Assembly: GCF_013409645.1 (NCBI RefSeq)
Contig: NZ_JACCBG010000001.1
Span: forward strand, 434,001-498,000
Source: Nocardioides panaciterrulae
GTDB lineage: Bacteria; Actinomycetota; Actinomycetes; Propionibacteriales; Nocardioidaceae
Direction of reading: 5' to 3'
Length of the DNA stretch: 64,000 bases
Part shown: piece after piece, positions 9,283 through 17,865 of the stretch
Position numbering within the stretch: the first letter of the stretch is position 1
Layout: each line of letters begins with the position of its first letter
Position numbers and translations under genes: made by a program
Notes under the pieces: model-generated
What the model was told of the DNA's origin: nothing
What the model saw: the letters and a program-made list of their open reading frames with translations, nothing else
Databases searched by the model: none

Positions 9283-10239
9283 ATGTCCCCCGAAACCCGC
9301 TCGACTCCCGGGCCGATCCCGCTGCCCACCTGGGGCGACGACGTGGCCGTCGTCGTGCCCGCCCCCGGTGCGGGCCCCGGCAACTGGGCCGGCGCCGCCA
9401 GCGCGCTGCTCCACGAGGGCACCTTCTGGCTGACCTACCGGGTCCGGCGCCCCCTGGACAACCCGCAGGACCAGCCGCTGGCCGACAGCCGCGGCGTCAC
9501 CGTGGTGGTGGCCCGCTCCGAGGACGGGCTCGCGTTCGAGACCGTGGCCGAGGTGCACCGCGACGCGTTCGGGGCGGAGTCCTTCGAGAAGCCTGTCCTG
9601 GTGCCGTTGCCCGACGGCCGGTGGCGGCTCTACCTCTCCTGCGCCACGCCGGGCAGCAAGCACTGGTGGGTCGACAGCCTCACCGCCCCCGACCCGGCCG
9701 GGCTGCCGGACGGCGAGCGGGCGGTCGTGCACCCCGGCGACGAGCTCACCGGGGTCAAGGACCCAGTGGTGCACCGGGGCGACGACGGCTGGGAGATGTG
9801 GCTGTGCTGCCACCCGCTCGACCTGCCCGGCGAGGAGGACCGGATGACCACCCGCCGGCTGACCAGCGACGACGGGCTCGCCTGGACCGACCGGGGCGAG
9901 GTGCTGGCGGGCCGCCCCGGGGAGTGGGACGCCCGCGGGGCCCGGGTGACGACCGTGCTGGGCGACGGGACGGGCACGGGGCTGGACGCCGGCCCGCTCA
10001 CAGTGCTCTACGACGGCCGCCCGGACGCCGCGTCGAACTGGCACGAGACCACCGGGCCGGCCCGCTGGCAGGACGGCCGCCTGGTGCCCGTGCCCGGCGC
10101 CGGCCCGCTGCGCTCGCCGTACTCCGACGGGGCGCTGCGCTACGCCACCGCGGTGCCGCTGCCCGACGGCCGGACCCGGTTCTACGTCGAGGCGGCCCGG
10201 CCGGACGGCGCCCACGACCTGGTGACGATGGTCCGGTGA
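9283..10239 (+). CDS. GH43/GH130-like five-bladed beta-propeller protein
   Basis: The 318-residue cytosolic protein has repeated blade-like segments: FWLTYRVRRP, ESFEKPVLVPLPDGRWRLYLS, GVKDPVVHRGDDGWEMWLCC and LTVLYDGRPD. These fit the glycosyl hydrolase families 43, 62 and 130 propeller fold. Acidic residues in EKPVL, KDPVV and EWDARG could be catalytic, but I cannot assign a family. No signal peptide is present, so any substrate is intracellular. The start at ATG 9283 follows from the TACCGT box. It ends 25 bp before the convergent GH16-like gene. Confidence 0.65.
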   Translation: MSPETRSTPGPIPLPTWGDDVAVVVPAPGAGPGNWAGAASALLHEGTFWLTYRVRRPLDNPQDQPLADSRGVTVVVARSEDGLAFETVAEVHRDAFGAESFEKPVLVPLPDGRWRLYLSCATPGSKHWWVDSLTAPDPAGLPDGERAVVHPGDELTGVKDPVVHRGDDGWEMWLCCHPLDLPGEEDRMTTRRLTSDDGLAWTDRGEVLAGRPGEWDARGARVTTVLGDGTGTGLDAGPLTVLYDGRPDAASNWHETTGPARWQDGRLVPVPGAGPLRSPYSDGALRYATAVPLPDGRTRFYVEAARPDGAHDLVTMVR

Positions 10240-10264
10240 CCGGAGCCGCCCGGCCGCTCAGGCG

Positions 10265-11077
10265 TCAGCAGGCGTCGCGGTAGGTGCCGGGCTGCGGGCT
10301 GGGGGCCCGGGTGGACTTGGAGTCCTTGCGGCTCAGGTTCCAGTAGCGAAGCCAGTCCATCTGCATCCGCGACTTGTTCATCCGTGCGTGGTGCACGCCC
10401 TGCATCGTGAACTTCACCGCGAACCTGGTGCCGGTCAGGGCGTCCTTGCGCTTCTCGGTGCTGACCACGTGTGCGTCGACGAACCAGGAGATCCGCCTGT
10501 GGGTGACCTCGACCGCGAACGTGTGCCACTGGTCGTCGTGCAGCCCGATCCGCTGGTGCATGCGGTAGCGGTGGTCGGGGCGGCTGCGGATGTAGTGGGT
10601 GACGGAGTGGTGGTGCGGGGCGTAGGTCTCCAGCGCCACGTTCTTCGCGCCGCAGTACTGCTTGCGGTCGCCGGCCGGCACCAGCTCGGTCATCACCCGA
10701 TAGGCGTGGTGGCCCGACCCGTACTGGCGCGAGCGGAGCCGGATCTCCCAGCGACCGACCTCGTGGCCGCCGGTCACCTGCCGGGCGCTGACGGTGCCGT
10801 GGTCGGCGGTGTTGAGCGTGAGCATCCCGTGCTGGTTGCGCACGGCGCCGGGACCCTTGACCCGCCACTGGCTCCTGGGCAGGTGGCCGACGAACTTGTA
10901 GTTGGCCTGCGGCTTGCCCCAGCCGTACTCGCTGCCCGCGTGCACCGGGCCCGGGGGCTGGGCGTGGTGGGCGTCGGCCGGGGTCATCGTGCTGACTCCC
11001 AGCGCGAGGGCGGCCGCGGCGGTGACCGAGCCCAGCGTGGTGAGGAGCCGGCGGTGCGGGCGGGGCGGCGTGCTCAT
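10265..11077 (-). CDS. secreted GH16-like (concanavalin-fold) protein
   Basis: A 270-residue exported protein. Residues 1-36 form a signal peptide (RRLL, then [17 protein letters not shown], cleavage near ADA-HH). The rest fits the laminarinase/kappa-carrageenase-like jelly roll: [40 protein letters not shown] and [10 protein letters not shown]. The usual GH16 E-x-D-x-x-E catalytic triad is not intact at ALETYAP, so it may bind rather than cleave polysaccharide. A TAGGTT box lies 8 nt before the ATG at 11077, on the minus strand. The protein is histidine-rich. Confidence 0.7.
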   Translation of the reverse strand: MSTPPRPHRRLLTTLGSVTAAAALALGVSTMTPADAHHAQPPGPVHAGSEYGWGKPQANYKFVGHLPRSQWRVKGPGAVRNQHGMLTLNTADHGTVSARQVTGGHEVGRWEIRLRSRQYGSGHHAYRVMTELVPAGDRKQYCGAKNVALETYAPHHHSVTHYIRSRPDHRYRMHQRIGLHDDQWHTFAVEVTHRRISWFVDAHVVSTEKRKDALTGTRFAVKFTMQGVHHARMNKSRMQMDWLRYWNLSRKDSKSTRAPSPQPGTYRDAC

Positions 11078-11210
11078 GGTCGGTCAACCTATGCCGACGA
11101 ACCGGCGGCGCGTCAAACCGGCCCGACCATCCTGGGGACGCCCCGCCGCCCGCCGCCCGCCCGCCGCCCGGCCCACCGCCCGCCCCGCCGGGGCCGACAA
11201 CGCCACGCCC

Positions 11211-11216
11211 TAGGCT
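11211..11216 (+). promoter_or_regulatory. -10 box, leaderless purC
   Basis: TAGGCT lies 7 nt before the GTG at 11224, with no Shine-Dalgarno between them. Confidence 0.5.
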
Positions 11217-11223
11217 GGCAGCC

Positions 11224-12120
11224 GTGGCCGACCTGAACATCCCCACCGCCCCTGCCCTCGACGGCACCCGTCACCTGCACAGCGGGAAGGTGCGCGACCT
11301 CTACGAGGTCACCGGCGGCGAGCACGAGGGCTGCCTGCTGATGGTCGCGAGCGACCGGATCTCCGCCTTCGACTTCGTGCTGGACACGCCCATCCCCGAC
11401 AAGGGCGAGATCCTCACCCGGATGTCGCTGTGGTGGTTCGCGCAGCTGGCCGACCTGGTCCCCAACCACCTGGTCTCGCTCGACGTGCCGGCCGCCGTCC
11501 GGGGCCGGGGCGTGGTCTGCGAGCGACTGGAGATGTTCCCGGTCGAGTGCGTCGCCCGCGGCTACCTCACCGGGTCGGGGCTGCTGGACTACCGCGCCAC
11601 CGGCGAGGTGTGCGGGATCGCGCTGCCGGACGGCCTGGAGGACGGCAGCCGGCTGCCGGAGCCGGTCTTCACCCCGGCCACGAAGGCCGAGCTCGGCGAC
11701 CACGACGAGAACGTGTCCTACGACGCCGTCGAGCGCCAGGTCGGCGCGGACACGGCCCGGCGGCTGCGGGAGCTGACCCTGGCCGTCTACGCCCGCGGCG
11801 AGCAGGTCGCCCGCGAGCGCGGGATCATCCTGGCCGACACCAAGCTGGAGTTCGGTCGGCGCCCGGACGGCACGATCGTGCTGGCCGACGAGGTGCTCAC
11901 CCCGGACTCCTCGCGGTTCTGGCCGGCCGACCGGTGGCAGCCCGGCCGCGCGCAGCCGTCGTACGACAAGCAGATCGTGCGCAACTGGCTGCTCTCGCCC
12001 GAGTCCGGCTGGGACCGGGCCGCCGGCGGGCCGCCGCCCGCGCTGCCGCCCGAGGTCGTCGAGCGGACCCGGGCCCGCTACGTCGAGGCCTACGAGCTGC
12101 TCACCGGCGAGTCCTGGTGA
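11224..12120 (+). CDS. purC: phosphoribosylaminoimidazole-succinocarboxamide synthase (SAICAR synthetase)
   Basis: PurC joins CAIR and aspartate with ATP to make SAICAR, the substrate of PurB. The 298 residues match the long PurC form of actinobacteria and yeast. The motif [10 protein letters not shown] near residue 20, [32 protein letters not shown] and LADTKLEFG are all in place. The GTG start at 11224 is fixed by a TAGGCT box 7 nt upstream and by the family N-terminus. A small SRPBCC gene follows 13 bp downstream and is probably co-transcribed. Confidence 0.97.
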   Translation: MADLNIPTAPALDGTRHLHSGKVRDLYEVTGGEHEGCLLMVASDRISAFDFVLDTPIPDKGEILTRMSLWWFAQLADLVPNHLVSLDVPAAVRGRGVVCERLEMFPVECVARGYLTGSGLLDYRATGEVCGIALPDGLEDGSRLPEPVFTPATKAELGDHDENVSYDAVERQVGADTARRLRELTLAVYARGEQVARERGIILADTKLEFGRRPDGTIVLADEVLTPDSSRFWPADRWQPGRAQPSYDKQIVRNWLLSPESGWDRAAGGPPPALPPEVVERTRARYVEAYELLTGESW

Positions 12121-12133
12121 GCGGGCCGCTGCG

Positions 12134-12568
12134 GTGACCGGCGCCGGCCGCGTGCGGTTCCCGGTGCCGGCCGAGGTCGCGTTCGACTACCTCGTCGACC
12201 CGCGCAACCGGCCCGCCTGGCAGTCCAGCCTGGCCGGGGTCGAGGACGTCGACGGCGAGCCGCGGCCGGGGCAGCGCTGGACCGACGTCACCCGACCCGG
12301 CCTGCGCCCGGCGATGGAGACCACCGAGCTGGACCGGCCGCGCCGCTGGTCCGAGCGGGGCACCTGGCGCGGGTTCTCGGCTGGGCTGACGCTCGTGCTG
12401 GAGCCGGCCGGGCAGGGCTGCGAGGTCGCGTTCGACTTCCGGGTGGAGGGGCAGGGTCCGCTCGCGCCCGTGGCCGCGGTGCTCACGCGGCTCGCCGTAC
12501 CTGCGGTGCGGGCCGACCTGCGCCGCGCGGCGGCGAACCTCTCGCGGCGCTCATCAGGCGATGAGTAG
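12134..12568 (+). CDS. SRPBCC (START/Bet v1-like) family protein
   Basis: A 144-residue protein of the polyketide-cyclase/dehydrase SRPBCC superfamily. The N-terminal motif RVRFPVPAEVAFDYLVDPRN and the alternating beta-strands ending in a long C-terminal helix (VLTRLAVPAVRADLRRAAANL) are typical. These proteins form a hydrophobic cavity for lipid-like ligands; the ligand here is unknown. It begins 13 bp after purC and ends 36 bp before the acyl-CoA ligase gene, so transcription with either neighbour is plausible. Confidence 0.75.
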   Translation: MTGAGRVRFPVPAEVAFDYLVDPRNRPAWQSSLAGVEDVDGEPRPGQRWTDVTRPGLRPAMETTELDRPRRWSERGTWRGFSAGLTLVLEPAGQGCEVAFDFRVEGQGPLAPVAAVLTRLAVPAVRADLRRAAANLSRRSSGDE

Positions 12569-12604
12569 GTTGGCCCCACCACAGATCTCGTGATGGAGGC
12601 CACG

Positions 12605-14194
12605 TTGTCGTACAACCTGTCGACCCTGCTCGAGGACAGCGCCCGGCGGTTCCCCGACCGCGAGGCGGTCGTCCTCGGGGACACCCGGCTGAGCTACACC
12701 CAGGTCGACGCGGCCGCCAGCCAGGTCGCCAACCTGCTGGCCTCGCGCGGCATCGGGCACGGCGACAAGGTCGCGCTCAGCTGCCCGAACCTGCCGCACT
12801 TCACGATCGCCTACTTCGGCATCCTCAAGGCCGGGGCGACCGTGGTGCCGTTGAACGTGCTGCTCAAGGGCCGCGAGATCGCCTACCACCTCGGGGACTC
12901 CGACGCGAAGGCCTACCTGTGCTTCGAGGGCACCCCTGACCTGCCGATGGCCAAGGAGGGGTACGCCGGGTTCTCCGACGCACCGGGCTGCGAGCACTTC
13001 TTCGTGATCACCGCCGACCCGGCCGCGGCCTCCCCGATCGACGGGACCGAGACCCTGGGTGCGGCGATGGCCGCCCAGCCCCCGACGTTCGAGACCGTGG
13101 CGACCGACGAGGACGACACCGCGGTCATCCTCTACACCTCCGGGACCACCGGCCAGCCCAAGGGCGCCGAGCTGCGGCACCGCAACATGCGCGACAACGC
13201 GCAGGTCGGGCGGGATCTGTTCGGGGCGGACGCGGAGAACCCCGACACGTTCCTGTGCGTGCTGCCGCTGTTCCACTCCTTCGGGCAGACCTGCATCCAG
13301 AACGGCGCGTTCGCCTTCGGTGGCACGGTCGTGATGCTGCCCCGCTTCGAGGCCCGGGCCGCGCTGCAGCTGATGGGCAAGGAGAAGGTCACCTACTTCG
13401 CGGGTGTCCCGACGATGTACTGGGGCCTGCTCGGCGCGCTGGAGGAGGTGCGCGCGGCCGGCGGCGTCGACGTCGAGGAGCTCGCCCGCAACCTCCGGGT
13501 GGCCGCGGCCGGTGGTGCCGCGCTGCCCGTGGAGGTGCACAAGGAGTTCCAGCGCAAGTTCGGCGTGACGATCCTCGAGGGCTACGGGCTCTCGGAGACC
13601 TCCCCGGTGGCCAGCTTCTCCCCGCGCGGCGAGGAGGTCCGGGTCGGCTCGATCGGCCGGCCGATCCCCGGCGTGGAGATGACGCTGCTCCAGCCCGGCA
13701 CCTGGGACGAGGTGCCCGGCGACCTCGAGGCGGACGGCAAGACCGCGGTCGGGGAGATCGCGATCAAGGGCCACAACATCATGAAGGGCTACTACGACCG
13801 GCCCGAGGCCACCGCCGAGGTGATGCGCGACGGCTGGTTCCGCTCCGGCGACCTCGGCCGCCGCGACGCCGACGGTTGGTACTACATCGTCGACCGGTCC
13901 AAGGACATGATCATCCGCGGCGGCTTCAACGTCTACCCGCGCGAGATCGAGGAGGTCCTGATGACCCACCCCGCCGTCTCGCTCGCCGCCGTCATCGGCG
14001 TCCCGCACGAGAGCCACGGCGAGGAGATCAAGGCGTTCGTGATCCTCGAGCCCGGTGCCACCACCACCGCCGAGGAGCTCGTCGCGTGGGGCAAGGAGCA
14101 GATGGCCAACTACAAGTACCCGCGCCTGGTCGAGGTCGTCGACTCGCTGCCCATGACCGCCACCGGGAAGATCCTCAAGCGCGAGCTGAGCTGA
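12605..14194 (+). CDS. long-chain fatty acid-CoA ligase (AMP-forming)
   Basis: A 529-residue ANL-superfamily enzyme that adenylates a fatty or related carboxylic acid and transfers it to CoA. Motifs: YTSGTTGQPKGAEL (A3, about residue 178), EGYGLSETSP (A5), RSGDLGRRDADGWY (A7) and DRSKDMIIRGGFNVYPREIE (A8). The catalytic lysine lies in TATGKILKREL at the C-terminus. Starts at GTG 12590 and ATG 12593 are in frame, but TTG 12605 has GGAGG at ideal spacing and begins SYNLSTLLEDSAR like family members, so I prefer it. A TAGGTT box at 12566-12571 could be its promoter. Chain length is not predictable. Confidence 0.93.
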   Translation: MSYNLSTLLEDSARRFPDREAVVLGDTRLSYTQVDAAASQVANLLASRGIGHGDKVALSCPNLPHFTIAYFGILKAGATVVPLNVLLKGREIAYHLGDSDAKAYLCFEGTPDLPMAKEGYAGFSDAPGCEHFFVITADPAAASPIDGTETLGAAMAAQPPTFETVATDEDDTAVILYTSGTTGQPKGAELRHRNMRDNAQVGRDLFGADAENPDTFLCVLPLFHSFGQTCIQNGAFAFGGTVVMLPRFEARAALQLMGKEKVTYFAGVPTMYWGLLGALEEVRAAGGVDVEELARNLRVAAAGGAALPVEVHKEFQRKFGVTILEGYGLSETSPVASFSPRGEEVRVGSIGRPIPGVEMTLLQPGTWDEVPGDLEADGKTAVGEIAIKGHNIMKGYYDRPEATAEVMRDGWFRSGDLGRRDADGWYYIVDRSKDMIIRGGFNVYPREIEEVLMTHPAVSLAAVIGVPHESHGEEIKAFVILEPGATTTAEELVAWGKEQMANYKYPRLVEVVDSLPMTATGKILKRELS

Positions 14195-14205
14195 GGCGGC
14201 TCGGG

Positions 14206-14264
14206 TAGTCCGTGACGTTCCGGCCCTCCTACTGACCGGTAAGGGGCCCAATCGTCACGGACTA
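14206..14264. terminator. bidirectional terminator between acyl-CoA ligase and YflT-like genes
   Basis: The arms TAGTCCGTGACG (14206-14217) and CGTCACGGACTA (14253-14264) pair perfectly, and an inner GGCCCT / AGGGGCC pairing extends the stem. It lies between the ends of two convergent genes, the position expected of a shared terminator. Confidence 0.75.
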
Positions 14265-14280
14265 TCTCAGCGGCGCGTGC

Positions 14281-14787
14281 TCAGGCGAAGGGGTTCGGCA
14301 TCGCGCCGGGCAGCTGGGCGAGCAGGTCGCGGGCCTGCTGGGCGACCTTGTGCTCGACGAGCACCTCGTACTTGGTGGCGACCACCGAGGTGACCGAGGA
14401 GAAGTCGCGGTGGCCGCGGGTCGCGGCGTAGCCGGCCAGCGCCCAGATCAGCCCGAACAGCGCGCCGAAGAGCATCGTGGACAGCACCACGGCGACGGCG
14501 CTGGTGCCGGTGTCGAAGAGCGCGAAGATCAGCCCGACGAACAGCCCCAGCCACACCCCGGACAGCAGCCCGCCGACGGCCACCCGGCCGGTGGTGAGCC
14601 GGCCGGTGATCCGCTCGATCCGCTTGAGGTCGGTGCCGACGATCATGCACTGCTCGACCGGGAACTTGTTGTCGGAGAGGAAGTCGACAGCGCGCTGGGC
14701 GGCCTCGTAGTCGTCGTACACCGCCAGTGACTGGGGGAACTGCAGCTTCATCGGTTGCTGGCGCGGGAAGGCCGAGGGCATGCTCAT
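14281..14787 (-). CDS. general stress protein 17M (YflT)-like membrane protein
   Basis: A 168-residue protein. The N-terminal half matches the YflT/general-stress-17M domain ([20 protein letters not shown], then [18 protein letters not shown]). It is followed by two glycine-rich transmembrane segments (about residues 70-115) and a short soluble tail. Bacillus relatives are induced by SigB. That is interesting because RsbQ/RsbP-type regulators lie in this window, but no promoter link can be shown here. The ATG at 14787 is chosen; GGAGG precedes it. The gene is divergent from purS. Confidence 0.8.
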   Translation of the reverse strand: MSMPSAFPRQQPMKLQFPQSLAVYDDYEAAQRAVDFLSDNKFPVEQCMIVGTDLKRIERITGRLTTGRVAVGGLLSGVWLGLFVGLIFALFDTGTSAVAVVLSTMLFGALFGLIWALAGYAATRGHRDFSSVTSVVATKYEVLVEHKVAQQARDLLAQLPGAMPNPFA

Positions 14788-14840
14788 GGCCTCCAGTCTG
14801 CCGGAACGGACCAGGCCGGACCGCGGGGCGAAGGTCCCGT

Positions 14841-14846
14841 TAGACT
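14841..14846 (+). promoter_or_regulatory. probable -10 element of purS-purQ
   Basis: TAGACT matches TANNNT. It would give a leader of about 38 nt to the purS start at 14891, which has its own AGGAG ribosome-binding site. Confidence 0.45.
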
Positions 14847-14890
14847 CCGGTGCCGAAGCGTTCCCCCCTCTGGTGCCCCAGGAGCTCTCC

Positions 14891-15166
14891 GTGCCCCGAG
14901 TCGTCGTCGACGTCATGCCCAAGCCCGAGATCCTCGACCCCCAGGGGAAGGCCGTCCTCGGCGCGCTGCCCCGGCTGGGGTTCTCCGGCGTCGCCGACGT
15001 CCGCCAGGGCAAGCGGTTCGAGCTGGAGATCGAGGGCGAGCTGACCGAGCAGGTGCTCGGCGAGGTCCGGCAGATGGCCGAGACGCTGCTGTCGAACCCG
15101 GTGATCGAGGACTTCACGGTCTCGGTCGAGACCCCGGTCGCCCCGGTCCCGGGGGCGGGCGCGTGA
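14891..15166 (+). CDS. purS: phosphoribosylformylglycinamidine synthase subunit PurS
   Basis: PurS bridges PurQ and PurL in the three-part FGAM synthetase found in organisms with short PurL. The 91-residue protein has the family fold: [37 protein letters not shown] and a final [10 protein letters not shown] strand. The frame is open upstream, but GTG 14891 has AGGAG at good spacing and gives the correct N-terminus. The purQ start overlaps its stop by 4 bp (GTGA), so the two are translationally coupled. Confidence 0.96.
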   Translation: MPRVVVDVMPKPEILDPQGKAVLGALPRLGFSGVADVRQGKRFELEIEGELTEQVLGEVRQMAETLLSNPVIEDFTVSVETPVAPVPGAGA

Positions 15167-15831
15167 AGGTCGGCGTCGTCACCTTCCCGGGCTCCCTCGA
15201 CGACGTCGACGCCCGGCGCGCCGTCCGGCTCGGCGGCCACGAGGGCGTTGCGCTGTGGCACGGCGAGCACGACCTGCGCGGCGTGGACGCGGTGATCCTG
15301 CCGGGCGGCTTCTCCTACGGCGACTACCTGCGCTGCGGCGCGATCTCCCGCTTCTCCCCGGTGATGACCGAGGTGGTCGAGGCGGCCCGGCGCGGCATGC
15401 CGGTGCTCGGCATCTGCAACGGCTTCCAGATCCTTTGCGAGTCCCACCTGCTGCCGGGCGCGCTGATCCGCAACGACCACCGCAGGTTCGTCTGCCGCGA
15501 CCAGCGGCTGCGGATCGAGAGCAACCGCACCGCGTGGACCTCGTCCTACGACGAGGGCGCCGAGGTCACCATCGTGCTCAAGAACGGCGAGGGCGGCTTC
15601 GTCGCGGACGCCGAGACCCTGGACCGGCTCGAGGGGGAGGGCCGGGTGGTCGCCCGCTACCTCGAGGGCAACCCCAACGGCTCGCTGCGCGACATCGCCG
15701 GCATCACCAACGAGCGCGGCAACGTCGTCGGCCTGATGCCGCACCCCGAGCACTCGGTCGAGGAGCTGACCGGTTCGGGCACCGACGGGCTGGGCTTCTT
15801 CACCTCGCTCGCCGCCGCGGTCCTCGCGTGA
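15163..15831 (+). CDS. purQ: phosphoribosylformylglycinamidine synthase glutaminase subunit PurQ
   Basis: PurQ supplies ammonia from glutamine to PurL in FGAM synthesis. The 222-residue class I glutamine amidotransferase has its nucleophile Cys85 in GICNGFQIL and the His194/Glu196 pair in MPHPEHSVE. The oxyanion loop lies in [16 protein letters not shown]. It starts at GTG 15163, overlapping purS by 4 bp, and its stop overlaps the next GTG (15828) by 4 bp. purS, purQ and the DUF3817 gene therefore form one translational unit. purL lies 4.5 kb away. Confidence 0.97.
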   Translation: MKVGVVTFPGSLDDVDARRAVRLGGHEGVALWHGEHDLRGVDAVILPGGFSYGDYLRCGAISRFSPVMTEVVEAARRGMPVLGICNGFQILCESHLLPGALIRNDHRRFVCRDQRLRIESNRTAWTSSYDEGAEVTIVLKNGEGGFVADAETLDRLEGEGRVVARYLEGNPNGSLRDIAGITNERGNVVGLMPHPEHSVEELTGSGTDGLGFFTSLAAAVLA

Positions 15832-16325
15832 GCGCCGGCCGCCTCGGCCCGCGCAGCCTGTTCCGCCGGGTCGCGGTCGCGGAGGCGATCACCTGGGCGC
15901 TGCTGCTCTTCGGCATGGTCCTGAAGTACGGCACCGGCACGACCGACCTGGGCGTCCGTGTCTTCGGGATGCTGCACGGGATCGTCTTCATCGCCTACTG
16001 CCTGGTGACGCTGCTCGTCGGCGTCGACCAGCGCTGGTCCCGCGGCCGGGTGCTGCTGGGGCTGGCCTGCTCGATCCCGCCGTTCGCGACGGTGTTGTTC
16101 GACCGGTACGCCGAGTCGCGCGGCGCCCTCGATGAGCGCTGGCGGCTGCGCTCGGCCGCGCCCGCCTCGCAGCCCGTCTCGCAGCCCGTCTCGCAGCCCG
16201 CCTCGCTGGCCGAGCGCGCCGCCGCCTGGCTGCTGCGCAACCCGGCCCGGGGCGCCGTCGCGGGCCTGGTGGCGGTGGCGGTGCTCACCGGCGTGGCGCT
16301 GGTGGCCGGGCCGCCCGCGGGCTGA
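15828..16325 (+). CDS. DUF3817 integral membrane protein
   Basis: A 165-residue protein. The DUF3817 domain occupies about residues 10-95 ([35 protein letters not shown] and [15 protein letters not shown]) with about three membrane segments. A linker carries a short [10 protein letters not shown] repeat, and a fourth hydrophobic segment ([20 protein letters not shown]) lies at the C-terminus. Function is unknown. The GTG start overlaps the purQ stop by 4 bp, a coupling often seen for this family near purine genes. Confidence 0.8.
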   Translation: MSAGRLGPRSLFRRVAVAEAITWALLLFGMVLKYGTGTTDLGVRVFGMLHGIVFIAYCLVTLLVGVDQRWSRGRVLLGLACSIPPFATVLFDRYAESRGALDERWRLRSAAPASQPVSQPVSQPASLAERAAAWLLRNPARGAVAGLVAVAVLTGVALVAGPPAG

Positions 16326-16335
16326 CCCGGCCCGC

Positions 16336-17712
16336 TCAGCGCCTCGCGGCCTGCAGCGCCGACCAGGTGGGACCGGCGGCGATGCCGTCGATCGGCAGCC
16401 CGACCCCGTCCTGGTAGACGCGCAGCGCGGACTGGGTGGCCGCGTCGAACACGCCGCTGACCCTCAGCTGGGTCCCGCGGCTCGCCGCGTCCAGGGTCCG
16501 CTGCAGGCGGCGTACGTCGGAGCTCGCGGAGCCGAACTTCAGCAGCGGGCGGCCCCCGTCGGCCAGCAGCGTCATCCAGCTGCGCCGGTTCCACGCCCGT
16601 CCGGCGGCCAGGCCGTGGGCGCTCTGCCAGGCGTGGGCGGCCGCGACCGTGTCGGCGTCGTACCGGCCGGTGACCTTGCCGGTGTAGGCGTCGTGCTCCT
16701 GCAACAGGCACTGCAGGGTCTTCACCAGCATCGGGGCGGGGGTGTAGTGGTCGTTGGCCGGGTGCAGCTTCGGGTAGTCACGGTGGTTGACGACCGTCTT
16801 CGGGCAGTGCGACTCCCGGGGGGCCACCGAGCCGCGGCCCACGTCGAGGAAGTCGCGGTCGATGTTCACCCGGGCACGGCCCCAGGTCTCGTCGTGGCCG
16901 CCCTGGTACTGCTTGACCCGCGCGTGCGGCATCCAGCCGTCGGCGCGGATGTAGGACGTGGAGGTGTCCGCGCGGCCGTCCCAGCGGGCGATCCAGATCT
17001 GGTCGGGGAGCGCGAACTGGCCGGGGCGCTGCACCCGGGCGTCGTCGAGCATCTTGATGCCCGAGCCGGCGCTGGAGTAGACGCCGGAGACGTAGTCGAG
17101 GGCGTGGATCTGGTTGGTCCACGCGGTGAGGAACGCCAGCGCGGACTCGCGGCAGGCGGTGTTGCCGAGGTCGAAGCCCTCGAGGTCGTAGTACATCGTG
17201 CTGCCGGGGACGATCCCGAGCGCCTGGGCCGCCGCCACGGTCTTGGTGGCCTCGGCCTTGCCCTGCCGCCGGGCGGGCAGGTAGTTCTTGTGCCTCCCGA
17301 GCCGCGGGTCGATCGTCTCGTCGTCGCCGTAGCGCGGGAACCGGGGCTGGCACGAGGCCTGCGGGCCCAGCGTGATCGGCAGCAGCCGCCAGCCCCGCGC
17401 GAGCTGGGTGCCGACCCAGGCCGGGCTCAGGTTGGTCTGGTCGCGGCAGGCCCGGGAGTCGCCGGAGATGTAGATGCCGACCGCCCAGAACGGCGAGTGC
17501 CGCCGCCACCGGTTCATCGTCTGCTGCGAGGGGGCCTGGCACTGGTCGAAGCCGTAGCCGGTGAAGTCGCCCGGCGTGACCGGGTTCGCCGCGCGGGCGC
17601 TGGCGCCCGGGGCCGAGGTCGTGATGAGGGCGGCGGTCGCGAGCGTGGCCAGCAGGCCGGTGGCGAGGCTCAGGACCGTGGGGCGGCCGGTCCGGCGGGC
17701 CGGTCGGAACAT
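16336..17712 (-). CDS. secreted DUF1906 glycoside-hydrolase-like protein with peptidoglycan-binding repeats
   Basis: A 458-residue exported protein. A signal peptide spans residues 1-41 (LATGLLATLATAALITTSAP, cleavage near ARA-AN). A DUF1906 TIM-barrel of the Rv2525c type follows (GYGFDQCQAPSQQTMNRW, STMYYDLEGFD and QIWIARWDG), about residues 50-290. Two PG_binding_1-like domains complete it, about 320-390 and 393-458 (LLKFGSASSDVRRLQRTLDA). The acidic YYDLEGFD strand holds candidate catalytic residues. It probably acts on cell-wall glycans outside the membrane. The ATG at 17712 is preceded by GGGAG; a TATGGT box (plus-strand complement at 17749-17754) is a candidate promoter. Confidence 0.85.
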   Translation of the reverse strand: MFRPARRTGRPTVLSLATGLLATLATAALITTSAPGASARAANPVTPGDFTGYGFDQCQAPSQQTMNRWRRHSPFWAVGIYISGDSRACRDQTNLSPAWVGTQLARGWRLLPITLGPQASCQPRFPRYGDDETIDPRLGRHKNYLPARRQGKAEATKTVAAAQALGIVPGSTMYYDLEGFDLGNTACRESALAFLTAWTNQIHALDYVSGVYSSAGSGIKMLDDARVQRPGQFALPDQIWIARWDGRADTSTSYIRADGWMPHARVKQYQGGHDETWGRARVNIDRDFLDVGRGSVAPRESHCPKTVVNHRDYPKLHPANDHYTPAPMLVKTLQCLLQEHDAYTGKVTGRYDADTVAAAHAWQSAHGLAAGRAWNRRSWMTLLADGGRPLLKFGSASSDVRRLQRTLDAASRGTQLRVSGVFDAATQSALRVYQDGVGLPIDGIAAGPTWSALQAARR

Positions 17713-17824
17713 GGGTGACTCCCGAGGTGCAGGGGCGGAGGGCGGTTCACCATAACCTCAGGAATCTCAGCAGTAACAGCAGTTGCAGATAAGTACCCCG
17801 CTGTAATTCGACTCCGGGCGGGTG

Positions 17825-17848
17825 GGGCCTCCCCGCCCGGGGAGGCCC
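17825..17848 (-). terminator. terminator of the DHA2 transporter gene at 17866
   Basis: GGGCCTCCCC and GGGGAGGCCC form a perfect 10-bp stem with a 4-nt loop, starting 18 bp beyond the stop of the minus-strand transporter gene. There is no U-tract. Confidence 0.6.
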
Positions 17849-17865
17849 GACCCGGCCGACCGGGG